Positions 57,801-64,000 of a stretch of 64,000 nt of DNA are shown in pieces. Origin of the DNA: Hirundichthys speculiger (lineage: Eukaryota; Chordata; Actinopteri; Beloniformes; Exocoetidae); assembly GCA_018398805.1 (NCBI GenBank), contig JAGFBZ010001885.1:1823001-1887000 (forward strand). Direction: 5' to 3'. Under the pieces are notes generated by a model, which was not told where the DNA came from, ran no database searches, and worked only from the letters and a program-made list of their open reading frames with translations. Made by a program: the position numbers and the translations under genes. Position 1 is the first letter of the stretch. Each line of letters opens with the position of its first letter.

Positions 57801-58034
57801 ATGCTTGCTCACGCTGGAGGATTGCACCAAATTGGAGATGTGATGCAATCTGTTGGGTTTCTTATCCAGGATGGGTATTTTTTTATGAATTGGCATCACA
57901 TGAAATTAGAAATTTGGACTCAATAGGGGCAACCAGACATCTGTGGAATATGACTCAGATTCCTCCAGGACTTTGCAGACACATGCACATCTCCACTATG
58001 GCTTCCTTCAGTAATCACCAGGATCACCGCTGGT

Positions 58035-58190
58035 CTCGCAGACAGTGTTGATCTGTTCCTAACCACTGACGGGAACATAGCCTGTAATTTCTTGTGAGGT
58101 TCAGCACATCAATATTCATCCCCATTTTGTCCTTACCTTCACACTAAAGCAGAGGAGGTTTACAAATCTCACAATGATCGCTTCCGACCG
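58035..58190 (-). pseudogene. THAP-domain fragment, copy 2
   Basis: The minus strand reads GKDKMGMNI, then LTRNYRLCSRQW, aligning with copies 1 and 3 over the second zinc-ligand pair region. Here the ligand His is changed (CSRQW instead of CSQHF), so zinc binding would be lost. The upstream word CGGTGCTGCCACCGAG parallels TGGTGCTGCCATTTTTG beside copy 3. Confidence 0.6.
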
Positions 58191-58520
58191 GTGCTGCCAC
58201 CGAGTGGATAGCATTTTCACAGTATTAAACTAAATTTGATTGTTAATTGGAATGAACTAAATTATAAATGGGAATTAATTGGATTCTGCATGAATTATAA
58301 TGAAGTGGAATGAGCTGGAATACAGTTTGAATTTCACTGGACTGCAAACTTGGAATTAAATAACTACTGATTCACTTTAGAAAGTCAGGTCACAAGATAA
58401 AAACTATTCCACTACATCAAGGAATTTCTGTTTAGAATTTTGTCATTATGAGTTTTAGTTATTCTGGTTTAGCCTGTACAAGCTCCCACACCTGGTGAAA
58501 TTTCTTCTGTATTCTTTATG

Positions 58521-58740
58521 ACGGCAGCACAGTAGTTCAGTGGTCAGCACTGAAACTTCACAGCAACAGGGCTTCACTGGATCTTGGTTCAACTGGTCTT
58601 TCTGTGTGGCGTTGGCATGTTCTCCCTGCGTCTGCGTGGGCACTTTGGTTTTGGTTTCTAGGTACTTCAGTTTCCTCCAGCAGTCCAAAAACATGTTGTT
58701 TAGGTTAACTGCTGAGACAAAACCCTGCCAAGGCGACATG
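58521..58740 (+). mobile_element. SINE copy with intact head, decayed tail
   Basis: ACGGCAGCACAGTAGTTCAG begins the same tRNA-like head as at 843 (minus), with an A-box-like TAGTTCAGTGG and a B-box-like TTGGTTCAACTGG. The body GTTCTCCCTGCGTCTGCGTG and CAGTCCAAAAACATG follows. The GGATGG tail is missing. Confidence 0.7.
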
Positions 58741-58879
58741 TACAATAACTATAATCTAGTTTAATTTATAGGCGTAATAATTTGAATAACAGCAGTAATT
58801 ATAGGAATAATTTGGTCTATTAAATAAATCAATCTAATAAATGTGTCTGTGTGTCAGAAAGAGAAAGCTGCTTTGTGTT

Positions 58880-58945
58880 GTAAAAGCTACTTGAGTGGTT
58901 CCCAGACTAGAAAAGTGCTATATAAGTACATCGTTGTTGTTGGTG
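58880..58945 (+). repeat. Retroelement 3'-tail fragment
   Basis: TAAAAGCTACTTGAGTGGTT, then GAAAAGTGCTATATAAGTAC and (TTG)n: the clearest copy of the tail also found at 26737 and 53209. Confidence 0.65.
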
Positions 58946-59429
58946 TTTTCGCAACTCAGCATCTATCCATAAATACCGAGACACCACTCGCGTGTTTATG
59001 TGTATCTAAGTCAACATTTCATAAGTTGCCAGCTGATAATATCTGCTTGCTGTGTAATCACTTGCTGTGATTACATATCTGATGTCTTATTTTAGGACCT
59101 GATATTATTTTTGATCAGAAAACATTAAGGAGTTATGATTTTCAACTATTTGACACCAACATTGGTATTCACGGCATGACATTTGTGCAGTGTTTAATCA
59201 CTGGTGACACAAATTATATTCTTAAAAGTAAACTGTTGTACAACACTAATACACAAGTGTGCATTAGAGCATGTATTCATGTGTCTGAAGTGACTAACCA
59301 AAACCTTTTTATATAAAACAACCTTGTCTGTCCTCGGTCTGAAAATATGTCATTCTGTTCAGATGTGCAGAAGACGTTGACATAAGTGAGCCACGTCAGA
59401 GTGTGATTACCCAGTTTCCTTAAGATTAT

Positions 59430-59592
59430 TACCTCCGCCAAGGAGTTTTTTTTTTTTTATGTTTTTTTATGTTTTTGAACCAAGAACTGATTTCATTTTG
59501 GGTGTGATCCGGAAGAAATCCTGGATTCATGATACCTTTCAAATTTTCGATAATTGTTGCGCCTGGTGGAGGTCTGCGCTCTCCGAGTGCTT
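59430..59592 (+). repeat. Widespread interspersed repeat (CCTCCGCCAAGGAG type)
   Basis: ACCTCCGCCAAGGAG at the start, TGATTTCATTTTGGGTGTGA then TCCGGAAGAAATCCTGGATTC in the middle, and GGTGGAGGTCTGCGCTCTCC at the end are landmarks of a repeat common in fish and invertebrates. The ends are partly inverted (ACCTCCGCC / GGTGGAGGT). Confidence 0.6.
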
Positions 59593-60053
59593 TTCAAGTT
59601 GCCACGTGATTTCACATCACGGACATCATTCTTTGTACCTCAAACACGACGAACACATGAAACACCCTCTGAAGGAGGAAGCGTCTGACTCCGCCCACTA
59701 AAACAAACTGCTATGAACAGACATGTAAAAACAGGGGAGCTGTTTTACTCCATCTCTAAGGTATTTGATCAAAAGATGACATTTCATTGTTTCCATGATT
59801 AATTTATTAACTCACTCATTGACAGGTTTCATCAGGACTTCAGGTGTGTTAAATTGTAAGAAAAAAAAGTCCATGATATGTCTCCTTTAAACTAAGACCT
59901 CTTTCATTTTATAAATCATTTAGACAGAGATATAATCTGTATTGAAATATTTTCCAATTTTAATTTATCCGTCAAAAGAAACAACACACAGATGCCAATA
60001 AATTCTCTTCAACTGGACTTAGTCCAAAATGATCATTCCTTGAATATCTAAAC

Positions 60054-60324
60054 CAGTGGTTCTCAAACTTTTAATGCTGAGAACCACCTGAGAAACTATT
60101 GAGCTCTCCGAGTACCACCATGATGACCATATATGCCTTCTCAATTACCTTCAAACACACAGGAGAGATGTTTATTCCTTATTGTGGTTATTTATTGTTA
60201 CCTGAATTTCATTTGAAATGTAATGCATTGTCATACATTGACAAGTCATGACGTTCCCCCACGTACCACCAGAGAGCGCTCGCGTACCACCAGTGGTACA
60301 CATACCACAGTTTGCGCACCACTG
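60054..60324. mobile_element. hAT MITE (271 bp)
   Basis: CAGTGGTTCTCAAACT at the left and (reverse complement) CAGTGGTGCGCAAACT at the right form the terminal inverted repeat. The flanks ATCTAAAC (60046-60053) and ATCTAAAG (60325-60332) match at seven of eight bases. Internal GTACCACC words are typical of this MITE type. No coding capacity. Confidence 0.85.
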
Positions 60325-60361
60325 ATCTAAAGGATGTAACTGTTTGCTGCTTTGTTGGGAT

Positions 60362-60649
60362 CATGGGCGAGGCTAGCCCTTTTTTAGGGGAGCTTCAGCA
60401 CCCCTAAATTGAAATTCAGCACCCCAAAAACCTGAAGTCAGAAATGTTGTTATTCTAAATTTTGAGTTCGCATTTGACAGGCTTAGATAATGTTCAAAAC
60501 TTAATCCATAGTTTGTGGTTTAAGTTTATATTTTAAGAATGACCCCGCCTAATGGTATCGTCCTCTTCTCACTAACGTTACTTGTGGGTTGTGGGTGGGC
60601 TAATTGGGTGCTCAGCACCCCTAAAGCTCTGACCCTAGAATCGCCCCTG
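60362..60649. mobile_element. hAT-like MITE (288 bp)
   Basis: The ends CATGGGCGAGGCTAG and (reverse complement) CAGGGGCGATTCTAG are inverted, with GTTGGGAT flanking both sides (60354-60361 and 60650-60657). The interior has paired CAGCACCCCTAAA words near both ends. It lies only 38 bases from the preceding MITE. Confidence 0.8.
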
Positions 60650-61069
60650 GTTGGGATCATGTTTATTATTATATCACTTGATACCTCCACAATTTGTAGA
60701 GAGAAATTGGTTTATCTTGATTATAAAAAAAAAACAGATTAACAAAACCTCAGAATTTCTAACTCCACTTAATGCCTTTTTACTTTTGTCAAGTGGACCA
60801 GTTCAGCCAGTCAAACTTCAGCGTGCCTGCAGCTCAGATCAGGGTGGTGGAGGTGTGTGTATGTGTGTGTGTGTGTGTATGGATTGGGGTTTGGGTAGCA
60901 AGGGAGATGATTATGCCCATCTGTGGCAGATGCCAGGTGTGCAAACCACTCCCCCCAACCCCTCCCCCATTACTTTTCCCTTGTCTGCTTCTCCACGATA
61001 AACACCCACTCACCCCCCATCCATACGCAGATAGAATCTGTCTCATTCAGTCGCTCTTTCTCTCATGAA

Positions 61070-61073
61070 CGTA

Positions 61074-61109
<36 letters not shown>

Positions 61110-61110
61110 T
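61070..61110 (+). repeat. Compound microsatellite (TC)n(AC)n
   Basis: A short CT run followed by about 11 CA units. A GT-rich patch also lies at 60854-60880. Confidence 0.85.
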
Positions 61111-61619
61111 TTAACTTGTATTTAATCACACTCCATCAGCATTCTCCAGCTGGCTGAAAGAGCAACAGCCACAGTCATTCTCGCTCTAACTGGTATCAAG
61201 GGCCACCGGTCTGTGCATATGTGCACATCCAGATTATGCATATGTAAATGGACATGCAGATGTTTGTGCTCAGCACCTCCACGTGCCGCTGTAGGTTCCA
61301 GCAAGCTTGTGGTCCTGCAGCCATGTACCATTATGTTTAAGGCACCGTATATTCATGTGGACAAGCACATGTGCTTGCATTTCAGTATCCTCATAAAGTT
61401 TATAGTCATAGTTTGGATCTTAATACAGTGGCCGAATCTAGTTCATGGGACATTTTTTAAAATTGATAAAATAATTGGAAATCCCAAAATAAAGCCAGCA
61501 GAATAGTTACACACTTAGCAGAAATACACAAGAATCACATGAGGTATCCATCTACTCATTGTCTCATATTTTTCAGGTCTAACTGGGTAACATGACGAGT
61601 AAGGGGGCGGCAGTCACTC

Positions 61620-61923
61620 TCAGCCGGGGTTTTGCAGATCTGTACCTTTCCAGTCTCCAGGTATTCCAGGCAAAGTAGGATCACCACTCGTGTAGCCGTC
61701 ACTTCTGATCTGCTCCTTATAGAAATGCTGGGAACAAAGCCTGGAATTTCTTGTGAGGCAGACAATCTTCCCCATTTTGTCTTTACCCTCATGCTTAATC
61801 TGTGCCTTCCTTATTTTCAGCGCAGAGATATCTTTCGACCACTTTACCCACATCACACCAGCTGTGAAGAGACAGATGCGTAAATAGATGTGTACGCTCT
61901 GCAGCACTGCAGTAATACACCAT
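61620..61923 (-). pseudogene. THAP-domain fragment, copy 3
   Basis: The ATG at 61923 gives MVYYCSAAERTHLF. A shifted frame continues VMWVKWSKDIS with the conserved THAP Trp, then TRNSRLCSQHFYKEQI, which holds the C-x2-H pair, and GDPTLPGIPGDWK. The second Cys of the first pair (copy 1: C-x4-C) is not evident here. Similarity to copy 1 runs almost end to end at DNA level, so these are copies of one repeated sequence, plausibly a THAP-bearing DNA transposon (P or Kolobok type) rather than a host gene. Confidence 0.65.
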
Positions 61924-62297
61924 GGTGGCTTCAAAGTAGAAAATGTTGTAAAATGAATGATCTGTATCACTTCTTATAATTTTTATGTCCTTTACTGGAA
62001 GTGGTCGTGTCTGCAAAAAGCCCCACGTTCAAGGAGTCACAACTGGTGCTGCCATTTTTGTGGCTTTCAGGTTGCCTCTAATTCTTTAAAACTGAAGCTG
62101 CAGAGTTCACAATGTTCATGAAGCTGACATTAGGTAAAATGTTTTTTTGTTTTTTTGGAGGGGAAGGTTATTTATTTTTCATTCTACTACATGCTAGCTG
62201 ATAAAACTGCAACAATCTATTTTATTTTATTATTATTTATAATATCATTCTTTTGTTTCTTTTTAACTTAACACTATACAAGAAAAGATGCCTGCAG

Positions 62298-62322
62298 CTC
62301 TTCTCTTCTCTTCTCTTCTCTG
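62298..62322 (+). repeat. (TTCTC)n short tandem repeat
   Basis: About five tandem TTCTC units. Confidence 0.85.
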
Positions 62323-62672
62323 ATCCAGTGCCACCTCGTTGCCTTCATCATCTCCTTCCACTGGGTTGTTGGTTTTGCTCTCAAGTCCACCTTTTTCACT
62401 TCTTGGAAATTAAAAACACCTAAACTCCAGAACTCCCTTCCTGTCTCCAGAGTGGTTGCTTTTGGGTTCAAGAAACAACTCAGCCTTAACAATTATTAAT
62501 TTATTTTTTATAATTAGATGTAAATATTGCCAGTTTTCAAACTAATTAGGGAAAAAGCAAAAGCTTCTGCTGTGTATTCTGTGCAAAAGAAGTCAAAAGC
62601 GACTTGAATTCAGAGGGATAATGATGTGCATAAAATCATTTAGCATGTTTTCTCAAAATAAAAGTCAAATAT

Positions 62673-62770
62673 CTGGGGCTGGTTTAGGCAGGCGGCCCAT
62701 GTCCAGAAGTTACAGTTGTCTTGTAGCGGTCGCAGGTTAAATTCCCAGCCTGTGACCCTTTGCTGTGGTT
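62673..62770 (+). mobile_element. tRNA-derived SINE fragment
   Basis: GGGCTGGTTTAGGCAGGCGG, then CCCATGTCCAGAAG, a B-box-like AGGTTAAATTCCCAG and CCTGTGACCCTTTGCTGTG match the head of the SINE type at 29522-29698. The body and tail are missing. Confidence 0.55.
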
Positions 62771-63439
62771 GACACAAACAAACAGGCCAGCCCCGTATAC
62801 AGGGGTGTAGTGGGGTGGGAAAGGCTGCATACAAGAAGCCCTTATAATTGGATGGAGAGATACCCAGGTACACATTTTGCTAAATGGAGAGCTGAAAAAA
62901 AGCTGCTCAAATACTTTCTGTGTCAATGAAATGTGGGTCTCAACTGCCATGTGAGTCAACAGGATACCAGCTTTGCTAACTGTGAGGTCTACTCTGGGCC
63001 TGACAAAAAGCGTTTCTGCTTGTTCATTCTCTGTACTTTTACACATTTTAACCACTCTACAAATGTCTTGCACGGCATCTCTTTGTCATGGTAATCAGTG
63101 CTACATTCTTATTTCAGCCGCCAATGTCCACCAAGTCCATTATTCATCTCCAGTTCTTCAGTTCCTATGAGACTGATGGTAACCAAATAGAACAAAAAAA
63201 TCTCTGGATTCTAGTTCACTTAACAATTCACATAGGGACTGAAACAGAGACTTGGGGGAAGAGAGGGAAGACAGATGAATATAAGCCCACATTAACCCTT
63301 TGTTTCATTTGAGCTAAAGCACAAGCCTCTTAATTCAGTTACAAATCAGCATCTATTTCCCTCTCTAACTACTGGACAGAAACAAAGTAACACATATGCA
63401 GACCGACAGGCATTCACACAAGCACATGCACACATACTA

Positions 63440-63570
63440 CGAGTCCACGAGCAGCGAGGCCGCAGCTCGTAAAGCAAGCAATGGCGGGCTGATTGATTCC
63501 CCAGTGAAAATGGGTGATATTCTCCCAACATCTATATCAATAAGTCCTCCTGGCTTGAGGCTTCTCAGGG
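63440..63570. promoter_or_regulatory. Possible conserved non-coding element
   Basis: A CpG-bearing block (CGAGCAGCGAGGCCGCAGCTC) adjoins GCTGATTGATTCCCC and GATATTCTCCCAACATC in a region otherwise A/T-rich and CA-repeat-like (63405-63435). No frame or repeat match. Inference only. Confidence 0.25.
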
Positions 63571-64000
63571 TCTTCTTTTGTTTCTCTTCCGAAGAGAGCT
63601 AAGAAAAATCTATAGACAATTGACGGTGTCTGGGAAAAAGGCTCTATTGGAGTATATCAAATCAACATATTGGAGAAGGGAAAGTTTGGCCTGTGAATTC
63701 AAGTGTGTTTGCTCTAAGTTCAGCAGCAGAGTGAGGATAGATGTGGCTGTGATTTAAAACTATGGACAAAAGGAGGATGGTGGCGATACAGGAATGTCTT
63801 TATAAATGCTGATGGATGAACGAGTTTCCAAATAAATAGCATTGACTCGTGGCAGTTTAGGTAGTTATGACTTGTGACAGTTATATATGTTTTAGGTTGA
63901 AACAAAATTAAATTAAGGACATCTATTTTTTTTCTCTATAAGGTCTTCTAATCTGAGAAAAACTCAGTCACCGTAACAGTTTTGCCTTTACCGCATACAC

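Noticed and set aside
57650..58051. 133-codon plus-strand frame
   Set aside because: It starts in decayed L2 3' sequence and runs into antisense THAP sequence, with no domain in this frame.
1..64000. Search for tRNA, rRNA, CRISPR-like arrays, endogenous retroviral genes and intact host genes
   Set aside because: None could be supported. tRNA-like boxes occur only within SINEs, and reverse transcriptase signatures occur only in the L2 LINE.

Overview
This window looks like a gene-poor stretch of a ray-finned (teleost) fish nuclear genome. The evidence is the repeat content: Sleeping Beauty-type and other Tc1/mariner relics, several hAT and PIF/Harbinger elements, a Tigger/pogo MITE, an L2-clade LINE, tRNA-derived SINEs with GGATGG tails, abundant microsatellites and a large load of fish-type 3'-tail fragments. 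I recognise no intact host protein-coding gene, tRNA, rRNA or CRISPR array. Nearly all open reading frames over 60 codons are chance or low-complexity frames. The ones with recognisable protein similarity are broken transposon genes.

Layout. 1-3.56 kb is a nest: an old GTTCA-rich repeat holds a 2.56 kb hAT element with a perfect 8-bp target duplication, which itself holds a SINE, a 400-bp polypyrimidine tract and a second DNA element with a TTA duplication and G-rich ends. At 3.2 and 3.9 kb there are two near-perfect short hairpins. At 4.7-6.9 kb an old mariner relic is split by a LINE tail and by a Tc1 element with a dead transposase. From 6.9 to 20 kb the DNA is mostly unique, with several A/T-rich homeodomain-site-like blocks that may be conserved non-coding elements, plus a 926-bp hAT remnant and a 12-bp minisatellite near 12-13 kb. 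A minus-strand Sleeping Beauty-like relic lies at 20.2-21.4 kb. From 21.4 to 32 kb there is more unique DNA with possible regulatory blocks.

The densest repeat island is 32.8-38.7 kb. It contains a PIF/Harbinger element with remnants of both its Myb-like and transposase genes, a THAP-domain fragment, a 3.3 kb L2 LINE (minus strand) carrying an unusual 0.42 kb duplication of part of its own reverse-transcriptase region, and a truncated Tigger copy. From 38.7 to 53 kb there are scattered SINE and LINE fragments in otherwise unremarkable sequence. From 53 to 64 kb there is an AT microsatellite, a 744-bp terminal-inverted-repeat element with a Myb/SANT-like frame, a full-length Tigger MITE, L2 fragments, two further THAP fragments and two adjacent hAT MITEs.

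The genes do not form a pathway. What the window records is successive transposon insertion in what may be regulatory, gene-desert-like DNA. Family names come from recognising motifs, terminal repeats and target duplications by eye. No database search, alignment or conservation test was run.
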